Below, piece after piece: positions 9,836-18,777 of a DNA stretch of 64,000 bases. This DNA is from Plantactinospora soyae. Lineage in GTDB: Bacteria; Actinomycetota; Actinomycetes; Mycobacteriales; Micromonosporaceae. Under the pieces are notes generated by a model. That model was not told the origin of the DNA, made no database searches, and saw nothing but the letters and a program-made list of their open reading frames with translations. The number at the start of each line of letters is the position of its first letter. The stretch's first letter is position 1. Both the position numbers and the translations under genes were made by a program. Where the stretch lies: contig NZ_JADBEB010000001.1 of assembly GCF_014874095.1 (NCBI RefSeq), positions 7,812,001 to 7,876,000 on the forward strand. Direction: 5' to 3'.

Positions 9836-9942
9836 GGACGGTCCGCCTTATCCCGATTTGCACCGTCACTCGGCAGTCATATCACGAGCGACGGGCCACG
9901 GAAGGAGGTTCACGGCCACCCCGGTCGGCCCGCTGCCGACCA

Positions 9943-10001
9943 CGGGCGGGCGCGGCGGAACGGCCCCGTCGCCACGACGAAGCCCCGCGGGCGCCCGCCC
10001 G
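9943..10001 (-). terminator. Stem-loop after the glycerophosphodiesterase gene
   Basis: CGGGCGGGCGC (9943-9953) is perfectly complementary to GCGCCCGCCCG (9991-10001), with a 37-base intervening region that can itself fold. It lies just past the stop codon of the minus-strand gene that ends at 10009. There is no T-run. Confidence 0.45.
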
Positions 10002-10008
10002 GTACGCC

Positions 10009-11127
10009 TCAGTCCAGCGCGGCCCGGGCCGCGACCGCGGTGTCCGGGTGATCGCTGAACACGCCGTCCAGGCCGAGGCCGAAGAAGAGCTCGTACTCCG
10101 CGATGATGTCGCCCCGGGCGTTCGGGTCGGCACCGATCCGGTAGTCGGTCGGCAGGAACTGGTTCTCCGCCCGGAAGGTCCAGGCGTGCACGACCAGGCC
10201 GGCCCGGTGCGCGTCCCGGACCACTGCGGTGGGCGGGAGCAGCTTGCCGGTCGCGTCCCGGGGAACGAGCAGGTTCTTGTTCGCCCCGATGCCGTCGGCG
10301 TAGGTGCTGATCCACTTCAGGTTCTCGGGCTTGACCAGGTCCGCGTACGTCCGCGCGTCCCCGGCCACCGTGAAGTCGTACGGCCGGCCGGCGGCGTCGA
10401 GCAGCTGGACCAGCCGTACGTCGGTCATCCTGCTCAACTTGCGCAGGTTGGCGGTCTCGAAGGACTGGATGATCACCCCGTCCCGCTTGCCGGTCAACCC
10501 GTTCTGCCGGAGTACCCGTACCAGCGGCTCCTCCAGCGGCAGGCCGATCGAGGCGAAGTAGCTCGGGTGCTTGGTCTCGGGGTAGATGCCGATCGTCCGG
10601 CCCAGTCGCCGGCTCTCGCTCCTGGCCAGGTCGATGACCTCCTGCAGGGTGGGCACCGGCAGCTTGCCGTCGAAGGCGGTGTTGGTCGTGCGTACCTGGG
10701 GCAGCCGCTCCTTGGCCCGCAGCGTACGCAGCTCGGCGAGGGTGAAGTCCTCGGTGAACCAACCCGTCACCGCGACCCCGTCGATGGTCTTGGTGGTCCG
10801 GCGGGCGGCGAACTCCGGATGGGCCGAGACGTCGGTGGTACCGGAGATCTCGTTCTCGTGCCGGGCCACCAGCACCCCGTCCCGGGTGGAGACCAGATCG
10901 GGTTCGATGAAGTCGACGCCCATCCGGATCGCCAGCCGGTAGGCCTCCAGGGTGTGCTCCGGACGGTAGCCGCTGGCGCCGCGGTGCGCGATCACCAGCG
11001 GCCGGTCAGCGGTCACCCGGGCCGGCCGGTCGTCGTGGTCGCGCGCGGCGGCCTGGGTGACCGGCAGCACCACGGCGGTGGCCAGCAGCAGGCCGGCCAG
11101 GCCGAGAACGGGAAGGGTACGGGACAA
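10009..11127 (-). CDS. glpQ: Secreted glycerophosphodiester phosphodiesterase
   Basis: Hydrolyses glycerophosphodiesters to glycerol-3-phosphate and an alcohol outside the cell, a way to scavenge phosphate or carbon. A cleavable signal peptide covers residues 1 to about 28 (hydrophobic core 'VLGLAGLLLATAVVLPV', AxA-like end). The GDPD catalytic signature is intact: 'VIAHRGASGYRPEHTLEAY', 'FIEPDLVSTRDGVLVARHE', and the late 'GADPNARGDIIAEYELFFGLGLDGVFSD' region. The start is a TTG at 11127 with AGGAGA seven bases upstream. The 372-residue length is normal for GlpQ-type enzymes. Confidence 0.93.
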   Translation of the reverse strand: MSRTLPVLGLAGLLLATAVVLPVTQAAARDHDDRPARVTADRPLVIAHRGASGYRPEHTLEAYRLAIRMGVDFIEPDLVSTRDGVLVARHENEISGTTDVSAHPEFAARRTTKTIDGVAVTGWFTEDFTLAELRTLRAKERLPQVRTTNTAFDGKLPVPTLQEVIDLARSESRRLGRTIGIYPETKHPSYFASIGLPLEEPLVRVLRQNGLTGKRDGVIIQSFETANLRKLSRMTDVRLVQLLDAAGRPYDFTVAGDARTYADLVKPENLKWISTYADGIGANKNLLVPRDATGKLLPPTAVVRDAHRAGLVVHAWTFRAENQFLPTDYRIGADPNARGDIIAEYELFFGLGLDGVFSDHPDTAVAARAALD

Positions 11128-11374
11128 CGTCGTCTCCTGTCGTCGGGGTGGTACAGGTCTCGGATCGACCTGGAATCCAACCCGTCGCGGGCGACCAGCA
11201 GTCGGGCGGCGGCTGTCCGTACGGTGAACCTCCGGGGTGCCGCAGATCGGCCAGAACTCCGGGCATCGGGCCGTCCCCCCGTTCGAATCCGCCCCTGCTC
11301 GAAGTGATTATTCCGACCGTCCACTGTCCTGACCTGGGATCGACCGAACTGCGCCGGCCCGTCGACGGAGACTC

Positions 11375-11417
11375 TTGACGCTCGATGCCTAGCCGCTAGA
11401 CTCTAGCCGTTAGGCAT
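11375..11417 (+). promoter_or_regulatory. Promoter with nested symmetric operator for the PadR operon
   Basis: TTGACG (11375-11380) and TAGACT (11397-11402), 16 bases apart, form a good -35/-10 pair. Over the -10 region lies a dyad centred on base 11401. The outer arms are ATGCCTA (11385-11391) and TAGGCAT (11411-11417), the inner arms GCTAGA (11395-11400) and TCTAGC (11402-11407). Both arms share the same centre. This fits binding of a dimeric regulator, most simply the PadR protein encoded 13 bases downstream. Confidence 0.7.
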
Positions 11418-11430
11418 AGGAGGGTGACCG

Positions 11431-11988
11431 ATGAAACATGTGCTGCTCGGACTGCTCGCCGCCGGACCGGCGCACGGTTACGAGCTCCGCCGCCGGTACG
11501 ACGAGCTGTTCGCCGACGCCGGTGCGGAGGTCAACATCGGTCAGATCTACGTGACCCTCGGCCGGCTGGAACGCGACGGACTCGTCGCGCACACCACGGA
11601 GTCGGCCGGGGACCGCCGGGACCGCAAGGTCTATCGGCTGACCGAGGCGGGCACGACGGTGCTCCGCGACTGGCTCGCCGCACCCTCGGAAACTCCGCTG
11701 GTGAAGCCGGACGTACTCCTGCGGCTGGTCACCGCCCGCCTCGCCGCCGGGCTGTTGCCGGACGTGGACCCGCGAACGGTCATCAACAGCCACCGGCAGC
11801 GCTGTCTGGAGGCGCTGCGCGATCTCGACCACCAGGCCGCCCGGACCACCACCGGCAGCGTCAGCGGCCTGCTGGTACAGGCGACCGCGCTGCACCTGCA
11901 GGCCGAACTCCGCTGGCTGGAGGCGTGTCAGCAGCAGCTCACCCGGATCGAACTCAAGACCTCCTGGAAGGGAGAAGGCGATGACTGA
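11431..11988 (+). CDS. PadR-family transcriptional regulator
   Basis: Winged-helix repressor of 185 residues. The N-terminal 'LLGLLAAGPAHGYELRRRYDELF' and 'INIGQIYVTLGRLERDGLV'-type helices are typical PadR, followed by a wing and an alpha-helical dimerisation domain. The ATG has GGAGGG six bases upstream. It overlaps the start of the ABC ATPase gene by eight bases, so all three genes of the operon are probably translationally coupled. PadR proteins next to ABC exporters commonly repress them until a drug or peptide ligand binds; here the ligand is unknown. Confidence 0.93.
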   Translation: MKHVLLGLLAAGPAHGYELRRRYDELFADAGAEVNIGQIYVTLGRLERDGLVAHTTESAGDRRDRKVYRLTEAGTTVLRDWLAAPSETPLVKPDVLLRLVTARLAAGLLPDVDPRTVINSHRQRCLEALRDLDHQAARTTTGSVSGLLVQATALHLQAELRWLEACQQQLTRIELKTSWKGEGDD

Positions 11989-12718
11989 CCCGCTGCTCCG
12001 CGCCCACGGACTGGAGCGGACCTACCAGGGGGCGGCGCGGACCCTCGCCGCCCTGCGGAACGTCTCGATCGAGGTGGCCCGGGGCGACTGGATCGCCATC
12101 ACCGGACCGAGCGGCTGCGGCAAGTCCACCCTGCTGCACCTGCTCGGCGGCCTGGACCGGCCGGACCGCGGCGAGGTGTGGCTGGCCGGCAACCGGCTGG
12201 ACAACCGCTCCGAGAGCGAGCGCGCACTGCTCCGGCGCCGACACGTGGGCTTCGTCTTCCAGTTCCTCAACCTGGTGCCGACGATGACCGCCGTCGGCAA
12301 CGTGGAGCTGCCGCTCGTACTCCAGGGCGCCGGCCGCCGGGAGGCCCGCAGCCGGGCGCTGGAGGCCCTCGACGAGTTGGGCGTGGCCGACGTCGCCGAC
12401 GCCGCTCCGACCGAGCTCTCCGGCGGGCAGCAGCAACGGGTGGCCCTGGCCCGGGCCGTGGTGCACCGCCCCGACGTACTGCTCGCCGACGAGCCGACCG
12501 GCGCGCTCGACTCGGCCGCCGCCGAGAACGTCGTCGACCTGCTGCGCCGACGGCACGAGGACGGCCAGAGCATCGTGCTGGTCACCCACGACCACCGGTT
12601 CGCGGCGGCCGCCGACCGGGTGGTCACGATGCTCGACGGGCAGCTCGTCGACGAGCGCGACCTGACCGCGTCGGGCCCCCGGCCCGCGTTCACCAACCTG
12701 ATCAACCTGGAGGGCTGA
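11981..12718 (+). CDS. ABC transporter ATP-binding protein (MacB/LolD type)
   Basis: Nucleotide-binding subunit of 245 residues. Walker A is 'GPSGCGKST', the Q-loop lies in 'FVFQFLNLVPTMTAVGN', the signature is 'LSGGQQQRVALARA', Walker B 'VLLADEPTGALD', and the H-loop histidine lies in 'LVTHDHRF'. The sequence type is that of ATPases partnering FtsX/MacB-like permeases, which use mechanotransmission and do not carry substrate through a channel. The partner gene begins three bases after this stop codon. Confidence 0.95.
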   Translation: MTDPLLRAHGLERTYQGAARTLAALRNVSIEVARGDWIAITGPSGCGKSTLLHLLGGLDRPDRGEVWLAGNRLDNRSESERALLRRRHVGFVFQFLNLVPTMTAVGNVELPLVLQGAGRREARSRALEALDELGVADVADAAPTELSGGQQQRVALARAVVHRPDVLLADEPTGALDSAAAENVVDLLRRRHEDGQSIVLVTHDHRFAAAADRVVTMLDGQLVDERDLTASGPRPAFTNLINLEG

Positions 12719-12721
12719 GCC

Positions 12722-15043
12722 GTGTCGGCCATCCTCCGGCTCGCCCGGTCCGGCCTACGCGGCGGCAACCGGGCCAGCGCGATCGCCACCGTACTGGTCG
12801 CCGCCCTGGCCACCGTCGGTGTCGTCGCCGGATTCTCGGTACGAGGCCAGGGCGGGCCGGAGGTCGACCGGATCTACCAGCAGGCCGGCCGGCCCGACCT
12901 GGTCGTCTACGGCACGCCACAGACCCTGGAAGGGCTGCGCCGGGACGAGGCGTTCGCCGAGACCTCGCCGGTGACCCCGTTCGTCGACGCGGCGGTCACG
13001 TTCGGCCCGGACTCGGTCGACGCGCGGATCGCCGCACTTCCCGCCGACCCGGCCGGGGTGGGCCGCCCGCTGCTGCGTTCGGGTGCCTGGCCGGGCCCGG
13101 GCGCCACCGGCGAGGTCGTCCTCGACCAGGCCGCCGCGACCGAGGAGGGTGTTCGGCCCGGCGACCAGGTACGAATCACCATCGACGGCCGGCCCGCCAC
13201 GATGACCGTGGTCGGCACGGCGGTCGACCTGACCGACTGCTTCTATCCCGACTGCGACCCGATCCGGCTGTTCGTCGATCCGGCCGCGCTGGCCGCCCTC
13301 GCCCCCGCTCCGGGCTCGGTGACCGTTGCTCCAGGTCCGGCCACCGGCCCCGGCCCGACCACACAGACCGCGCTGCTGATCGCCCGGCTGACCGAGCCCG
13401 ACCGGGCCGACGCGGTGGCTGCCCGGCTCGGCACCCGGAACGGTGTCGTGGGCGTCCAGCCGTGGCCGGACACCCGGGACGACATCCTGGTCCGGGACCG
13501 GATCTTCGGGGCGTCGCTGGCCGGGTTCGGCGTCTTCGTACTCCTCGCCGCCGCGTTCGTGGTCGCCGGCACCGCCACCGCCCGACTGCTGGCCCGGCGG
13601 CGGGAGATCGCGCTGCTCCAGACGGTCGGCTACACCACCCGGCAGATCATCACCGGCCTCGTCGGCGAGTCCCTGCTGCTGGGCGCGGTCGGCGTACTCG
13701 TCGGCTGGGTGATCGGCACCCTGCTCGCCCCGTTCCTACAGGTCGGCCTCGGCGGTGCCCTGGGCCGTCCCGGTCTCCGGATCGAGCCGCTCTCGCTCCT
13801 CGGCTCTGCCGCGCTCGTCGGGGCGATCCTCGGCGCGGCCACCCTGATCCCCGCCCGGCGAGCCGCCCGGCAACCGGTCTCCGATGTGCTGCGTGACGCC
13901 CCGCCGCGGACCGCCGCCCCGGCCCGGGTCGCCCGGCTGCTCGACCGCCTCCGGCTGGGCCCCGCCTACCGGTACGGCCTCGGCACGGTACTCACCCGGC
14001 CCGGACGCTCGGCGCTGACCGCCGCCGCGCTCGCGGTCGCCGTCGCGGCGATCGTCGTCGGCGGCGGGTTCACCGCCACGATGGACCGACTGGTCGCCGA
14101 GCCGGCCCGGGTCGGCGACCCCTACGACGCCCTCGTGGTGGTGGACCACGGCACCGACCCCGCCGCGCTGGCCGGACGACTCGCCGGCACGCCCGGTGCC
14201 AGCGGCTGGTACAGCCAGACCGACCGCCGCACCACCCTCGGGGACCAGACGTTCCTGTCCCGCGCGATCGGTGGCGACCCGGCCGACGCCGGGTTCATCG
14301 TCCGCGAGGGCCGCCCGCTGCGTGCGGCCGGCGAGGCGATCGTCGGGTACGGCCTGCTGCGCCGATTCAACCTCCAGGTCGGTGACACCGTCACGGTACG
14401 GGCCGGCGACACCCCGCTCACCCTGACCATCGTCGGCTGGTACAGCGAAACCGAGGACGGCGGCGAACTGCTGATGTACCGGGCGGAGATGCTGCCGGGA
14501 GTGCCGCCCGACGCCTACCTCGTCTCGACCGGTCCGGGCGGTACGCCGGAGGCGCTGGCCGCCGCCCTGCGGGACCGGCTCGGGCCGGACGTCACCGTGC
14601 ACGCCCGGGAGTCCGACCCGGACGGTCTCGGCATGTTCACCGTGGCGATGCGGCTGCTGGCCGTGCTCGTCCTCGCCGTCAGCCTCGCCAACCTCGCCGC
14701 CACGCTGCTGACCGGCTCCCGCGAGCGTTCCCGCACGCTCGGCGTGCTCCGGACCGTCGGCTTCACCGTCCGGCAGACCCTGGCCCAGTCCGCCACCGGC
14801 GGCGCCGCGCTCGGTCTCGCCGCCGGGATCGTCGGACTGCCGATCGGCCTGCTGCTCCTGCACGTGCTGGCCAACCAGGTCACCATCGGCATCGGCGCCG
14901 GTCCGGGGCTCACCGAACAGCCCGCCTGGTCGCTGCTGGCCGCCACCGTGCCGGCGACCGTGCTGGCCGGCGCGCTCGCCGGGGTCCTGGCCACCCACCG
15001 GCTGTCCCGGACGTCCGCGTCCGCCCTCGTTCGGTGGGAGTGA
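12722..15043 (+). CDS. FtsX-like ABC permease
   Basis: Large permease of 773 residues with a duplicated layout. An N-terminal membrane anchor (about 20-40) is followed by an extracytoplasmic domain, an FtsX helix block (about 260-390), a second anchor, a second outer domain, then a final FtsX block (about 635-765). The recurring 'RRREIALLQTVGYTTRQI' and 'RERSRTLGVLRTVGFTVRQ' loops are the usual coupling-helix regions of FtsX repeats. It should act with the ATPase just upstream to export or extract a lipophilic compound, peptide or lipoprotein. GTG start. The export substrate is not evident. Confidence 0.93.
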   Translation: MSAILRLARSGLRGGNRASAIATVLVAALATVGVVAGFSVRGQGGPEVDRIYQQAGRPDLVVYGTPQTLEGLRRDEAFAETSPVTPFVDAAVTFGPDSVDARIAALPADPAGVGRPLLRSGAWPGPGATGEVVLDQAAATEEGVRPGDQVRITIDGRPATMTVVGTAVDLTDCFYPDCDPIRLFVDPAALAALAPAPGSVTVAPGPATGPGPTTQTALLIARLTEPDRADAVAARLGTRNGVVGVQPWPDTRDDILVRDRIFGASLAGFGVFVLLAAAFVVAGTATARLLARRREIALLQTVGYTTRQIITGLVGESLLLGAVGVLVGWVIGTLLAPFLQVGLGGALGRPGLRIEPLSLLGSAALVGAILGAATLIPARRAARQPVSDVLRDAPPRTAAPARVARLLDRLRLGPAYRYGLGTVLTRPGRSALTAAALAVAVAAIVVGGGFTATMDRLVAEPARVGDPYDALVVVDHGTDPAALAGRLAGTPGASGWYSQTDRRTTLGDQTFLSRAIGGDPADAGFIVREGRPLRAAGEAIVGYGLLRRFNLQVGDTVTVRAGDTPLTLTIVGWYSETEDGGELLMYRAEMLPGVPPDAYLVSTGPGGTPEALAAALRDRLGPDVTVHARESDPDGLGMFTVAMRLLAVLVLAVSLANLAATLLTGSRERSRTLGVLRTVGFTVRQTLAQSATGGAALGLAAGIVGLPIGLLLLHVLANQVTIGIGAGPGLTEQPAWSLLAATVPATVLAGALAGVLATHRLSRTSASALVRWE

Positions 15044-15048
15044 CGGCG

Positions 15049-15528
15049 TCAGGCGTACCTCCAGTGGATGCCGGGCGGGCGCCTCTTCGGGTTGCCCGCC
15101 CGGTCCAGCGGCCGGTCGTTCGCCTTCCGCACCAGCTCCTCGCGGTCCGGGCCGAGTAGCAGGGGCATCAGCCGGCGCAGCCACATCGCATTGTGCTCCA
15201 GCGTGCGCCGGACCACCTCGGCGCCGTAGGACTCCCAGGGCACCTTGTGCCGGGGCGCGAACACCGCCGCCTCGACCAGATCGGGCAGGTCGGCTCGGCA
15301 GTGCCGGTCCGGAATCAGCAGGTCGGCGCTCACCACGATCCCCGCGCTGTCGCGCGGAACCTGTTCCCAGGACACCGAGACCAACAGGTCCGGCCGCTCG
15401 TACCAGACAACCGGAAAGAGATCCTCGGTGTACGTCGGTTCGGGCATGCCGTAGTCGTCGACGAGGAACTGGAAGCACTGCCGGACCTCGGTTTCGAAGA
15501 CGACCGGCTTCTGTCGGCTCTTCTTCAT
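15049..15528 (-). CDS. Conserved hypothetical protein, 159 aa
   Basis: Soluble protein with a basic start ('MKKSRQKP') and an acidic middle; no signal peptide or membrane helix. The segment 'YTEDLFPVVWYERPDLLVSVSWEQVPR' suggests an alpha/beta fold like small immunity-type or SMI1-like proteins, but I cannot place it in a family. It converges on the ABC permease gene, with only five bases between the two stop codons. ATG start preceded by GGGGAGGTAGCGG. Function unknown. Confidence 0.6.
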   Translation of the reverse strand: MKKSRQKPVVFETEVRQCFQFLVDDYGMPEPTYTEDLFPVVWYERPDLLVSVSWEQVPRDSAGIVVSADLLIPDRHCRADLPDLVEAAVFAPRHKVPWESYGAEVVRRTLEHNAMWLRRLMPLLLGPDREELVRKANDRPLDRAGNPKRRPPGIHWRYA

Positions 15529-15563
15529 CCGCTACCTCCCCACCACCTCGGCATCCACGCTAA

Positions 15564-15716
15564 CGCCGGATCGGGTCCGTCGCTGGAACGCTCGGGTGGC
15601 CGGCGGAACGGCGCCAGGGGCTGTGCAGACACGGCCGCACCGACCGCTTCAGTTACCAACTCGTCGAAGAGAGCAAACGCAGTACCGCGACCGTCACCAT
15701 CCAACTCCCCGCCTGA
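15564..15716 (+). pseudogene. Possible remnant of a beta-rich (emfourin/Ig-like) domain gene
   Basis: A frame without a start codon encodes about 50 residues ending 'TDRFSYQLVEESKRSTATVT...' and a stop at 15714-15716. The ending resembles the C-terminal strands of emfourin-like inhibitors or bacterial Ig-like repeats ('DRFxYxVxxxxxxxTATVT'). The upstream part is blocked by a stop at 15561. Short length makes chance possible, so this is a tentative call. Confidence 0.25.
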
Positions 15717-15790
15717 ACAGGCACCCGGCGCACTCTTCTGGCGCGAGCCACGCGTGCCGGCCGTTGCCGAGTAGCTGCTCCGGAACGGAG

Positions 15791-16420
15791 TCATGCGTAC
15801 GTTCTTGGCTCCTCGACAGGGGCTGAGCGGGTACGCAGGTCGTCGTCAGTGATGTGTCGGACGACTCGGCAGGGTACTCCGACGGCGACGGTCATGGCCG
15901 GGATGTCGGACGTGACGACACTGCCCGCGCCGATGACGGCGCCGTACCCGATGCGTACGCCGGGGAGTACGACGGCGTTGCTGCCGATCCAGACCTTGTC
16001 CTCGATGACGATGGGTTCGGAGAACCGCCGGAAGTCCACTCGCAGCTCCGGGTGGACCGGGTGCCCGGTCGTGGTCAGAGTGACGCTTGGCGCGATCATG
16101 ACGCCGTCGCCGATCCGGATCTCCACGTCGTCGACGAACGTCAGGTTGACGTTGCCGAAGAAGTCGTCGCCGATGTGCACGTTGCTGCCGAAACCCGCGT
16201 GGAACGGCGGCAGGAGCACAGTACGCTCTCCGACCGACCCGAGGATCGCCTCCAAGAGAGACCGGCGTCGTGCGGTGTCGCTCGGCCGTGTCTGGTTGTA
16301 CTCGAAGATCAGGTCCGAACGGCGTTGAGAGTCCCGGAAGGACGCTTCCGACTCCGTGTAGAGAAGTCCTCGCCGGATCTTTTCCAGCACTTCCTCATCA
16401 CGATCGGCCACGAGCACCAC
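15791..16420 (-). CDS. Maltose/galactoside O-acetyltransferase family protein
   Basis: Left-handed beta-helix acetyltransferase (Maa/LacA/NodL type), about 209 residues, which moves acetyl from acetyl-CoA to a sugar hydroxyl. The N-terminal Mac domain is visible ('RRGLLYTESEASFRDSQRRSDLIFEYNQT'). Hexapeptide repeats follow, with 'HIGDDFFGNVNLTFVD', the catalytic histidine in 'TTGHPVHPELR', and 'IGYGAVIGAGSVVTSDIPAMTVAVGVPCRV' at the end. The start is either the GTG at 16420 or one at 16411; GAGAGG spacing favours 16411. The physiological acceptor sugar is unknown; detoxification of non-metabolised sugars has been proposed for the family. Confidence 0.9.
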   Translation of the reverse strand: MVLVADRDEEVLEKIRRGLLYTESEASFRDSQRRSDLIFEYNQTRPSDTARRRSLLEAILGSVGERTVLLPPFHAGFGSNVHIGDDFFGNVNLTFVDDVEIRIGDGVMIAPSVTLTTTGHPVHPELRVDFRRFSEPIVIEDKVWIGSNAVVLPGVRIGYGAVIGAGSVVTSDIPAMTVAVGVPCRVVRHITDDDLRTRSAPVEEPRTYA

Positions 16421-16509
16421 CCTCTCATGCGCTGGGCGTCGTTCGTGGTGGCGGGATGATCCATGTGCTGGGGTTGGACGGAAACCGGCGCGCTGAGCAG
16501 CCGCGAAAC

Positions 16510-17352
16510 TCAGATCATGCGTCGTAGCGCGGTCTCCACGGCATCGACCAGCGGATCACCTGTGGTCCGTGGGTGCCGTGCGAGACCGAGCTCGACGTCC
16601 GGCAGGGTGGGCAGGGCGTCCGCGTCGTGGCAGGCCATCGCCGGTTCGAGGTTCGCGGGCATGAGTGCCGCGACGCCGAGTCCGGCCCGTACGGCGGCGA
16701 GCACACCGACCAGGGTGTTGCTCTCGAACGCCATCCGCCAGCGCCGATCGGAACGTTCCAGCGTCTCCAGTACCGACGTACGCCAGAAGCACGGGTTCGA
16801 GAAGAGCACCACCGGCAGCGGATCGGCGGCCACGTCCACACCCTGGCCGATCGCCCAGACCAACGGGCGGCGTACCGTCCAGCGCGGCGGCCCGGGTACC
16901 TCCGGCACCTCGTTGAGCACGAGTTGGACGCGGCCCGCGTCGTACGCCTCCCGCATCGCGGCGCCGGACAGGCTGAGCACCTCCAGCGTCGCGCCGGGGT
17001 GCAGCCGGGCGAGGTCGGCGAGGGCCTGCGGCAGCTGGGACGCGGCGAGGTCTTCGAGCAACCCGACGCCGCAGTGGCCGGTAAGCGCGCGTCCGGTCTC
17101 GGTGAGTGCCTGTGCGGAGAGCGAGAGGATGCGTTCGGCGTACGGCAGGAGTTCCTCACCCGCCCGGGTCGGCGAGACACCAGAGGGCGACCGGTAGAGC
17201 AGCGGACGGCCGACAACGCTCTCGAGCCTGCGCACCTGCTGGCTGAGCGCGGGCTGGGTATGTCCGAGCGCGGTCGCGGCGCGGCTGATGCTGCCCGCCC
17301 GCACGGCGGTGACGAACGACCGCAACAACCCGGTCTCAAGGTCCTTGGCCAT
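16510..17352 (-). CDS. LysR-family transcriptional regulator
   Basis: 280-residue regulator. The N-terminal winged helix-turn-helix reads 'LLRSFVTAVRAGSISRAATALGHTQPALSQQVRRLE', the canonical LysR DNA-binding domain. The rest is the two-lobed effector domain. Divergently arranged with the MFS transporter gene that starts 72 bases away, so it probably controls that gene and itself from the shared intergenic region. The co-inducer is unknown. Confidence 0.94.
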   Translation of the reverse strand: MAKDLETGLLRSFVTAVRAGSISRAATALGHTQPALSQQVRRLESVVGRPLLYRSPSGVSPTRAGEELLPYAERILSLSAQALTETGRALTGHCGVGLLEDLAASQLPQALADLARLHPGATLEVLSLSGAAMREAYDAGRVQLVLNEVPEVPGPPRWTVRRPLVWAIGQGVDVAADPLPVVLFSNPCFWRTSVLETLERSDRRWRMAFESNTLVGVLAAVRAGLGVAALMPANLEPAMACHDADALPTLPDVELGLARHPRTTGDPLVDAVETALRRMI

Positions 17353-17372
17353 AAGTATTCATGATACCGACT

Positions 17373-17405
17373 CCAACAAATTAGCCACTTCCTATGGCCT
17401 GTTGG
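17373..17405. promoter_or_regulatory. Candidate LysR operator in the divergent intergenic region
   Basis: CCAACA (17373-17378) and TGTTGG (17400-17405) form a wide inverted repeat within the 72-base gap between the LysR and MFS genes. Its position, between divergent starts, suits a LysR activator. The arms are short, so the call is tentative. The MFS gene has no ribosome binding site and may be leaderless. Confidence 0.35.
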
Positions 17406-17424
17406 ACGATCTAGCGTCAGTCAG

Positions 17425-18777
17425 GTGACCGGATACCGAGAGGTGCTCGCCGTGCCAGGGATGGCACCGCTGCTGGGCGTTGCGCTGCTCGCTCGTGCCG
17501 CGATCACGGGCAGCGTGATGGCGCTGACGATGTACGTGGTGCTGGGTCTGGACATGAGCTACGCGGCAGCGGGTGGCGTCGTGGCGGCGATGACCGTGGG
17601 GATGGCGCTGGGCGGGCCGCTGCTCGGCCGCATGATCGACCGGCGGGGCCCGCGCGTCGTACTGCTGGTCACCGTCGTACTGCAGGTCGTGTTCTGGCTG
17701 AGCGTGCCGATCCTGCCGTACGGGACCCTGCTCGGCGCCGCCTTCGTGGCGGGTCTGCTGATGGTGCCGGCCCAGCCGTTGACCAGGCAGGCGATCGCCG
17801 CGATGACGACGGCGGGACAGCGCCGGGCCGCGTTCGCGCTGGAATCGGTGCAGGGCGAACTGTCGTACGTGGTGGGTCCGCCGATCGTGATCCTCTTCGC
17901 GACGAAGGTCTCCCCTGGCGTGGTGGCCTGGGTCATCGGCGCCGCGATCGTGGCGGGTGGAGCGGGGATCGCCCTGCTCAACCCGCCGCTGCGTGCCGAG
18001 GGCGAGGCGGATGCCGATCCGCTCGGCCGCCCCCGCCGCCGGGAGTGGCTGAGCCCGGGCATGATCGCCGTGCTGGTGATGGCGTTCGGCACCACGATGC
18101 TGCTCAGCGGTACCGACCTGGCCATCGTCGCCACCCTCGAGGAAGCCGGCCAGATCTCCTGGGCCGCCGTGGTCGTGGCGGTGTACGGCGTGGCCTCCAT
18201 CGTCGGCGGGCTGGTGTACGGCGTGCTCCCCCGGCCGCTGCCCACGTGGCTGCTGCTCGGGCTGCTCGGGCTGGCGACGATTCCCGCCGGGCTGGCCCAC
18301 GACTGGCCCTGGTTGTGCGTGGCCGCTGCCGGTGCGGGGCTGCTCGCCGCGCCGACCCTTTCCGCGGTGGCCGACGCGGTGAGCCGGCTGGCACCGGCCA
18401 GCGTGCGGGGTGAGGCGACCGGTCTGCAATCCTCGGCGCAGAGTGCGGGCTTTGCGCTCGGATCCCCGGTCGTCGGGGTGGCGATCGGCGTCTCTGTCCC
18501 AGCGGGCGGCTTCGCGGCGGCCGGGCTGGCCGGCCTTGCCGCCGCGCTGATTGGATGCCTGCTGGAGCGTGCGCCGGCCGCTCCGGGGCGACGACGACGG
18601 TCAGCGGGTGGACGGTCTTCTCAGCGGTGCGGGATCTCGTGGTTGGCCTGGAAGAGCCCGGCGGGGTCCGCGTTCTTCCGGAGCCTCAGCAGGGCGTCCC
18701 AGGTCGAGGCGTCGTACCCGGTCGACGGGTCCACGGCCTCCTCCTGGAAGTTCAGGTACTGCCGCCCGCGTGAGTAG
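17425..18777 (+). CDS. MFS transporter
   Basis: Major facilitator superfamily secondary transporter with about 12 helices in residues 10-385. The inter-helix 2-3 motif 'GGPLLGRMIDRRGPRVV' matches the MFS motif A (GxxxDRxGRR). Probably an exporter of a small molecule, since it is paired with a divergent LysR. GTG start at 17425. The last ~55 codons look non-native. They run antisense through the end of the FAD oxidase gene and contain residues unlike a transporter tail, suggesting that the original stop near 18610 was lost. Confidence 0.88.
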   Translation: MTGYREVLAVPGMAPLLGVALLARAAITGSVMALTMYVVLGLDMSYAAAGGVVAAMTVGMALGGPLLGRMIDRRGPRVVLLVTVVLQVVFWLSVPILPYGTLLGAAFVAGLLMVPAQPLTRQAIAAMTTAGQRRAAFALESVQGELSYVVGPPIVILFATKVSPGVVAWVIGAAIVAGGAGIALLNPPLRAEGEADADPLGRPRRREWLSPGMIAVLVMAFGTTMLLSGTDLAIVATLEEAGQISWAAVVVAVYGVASIVGGLVYGVLPRPLPTWLLLGLLGLATIPAGLAHDWPWLCVAAAGAGLLAAPTLSAVADAVSRLAPASVRGEATGLQSSAQSAGFALGSPVVGVAIGVSVPAGGFAAAGLAGLAAALIGCLLERAPAAPGRRRRSAGGRSSQRCGISWLAWKSPAGSAFFRSLSRASQVEASYPVDGSTASSWKFRYCRPRE

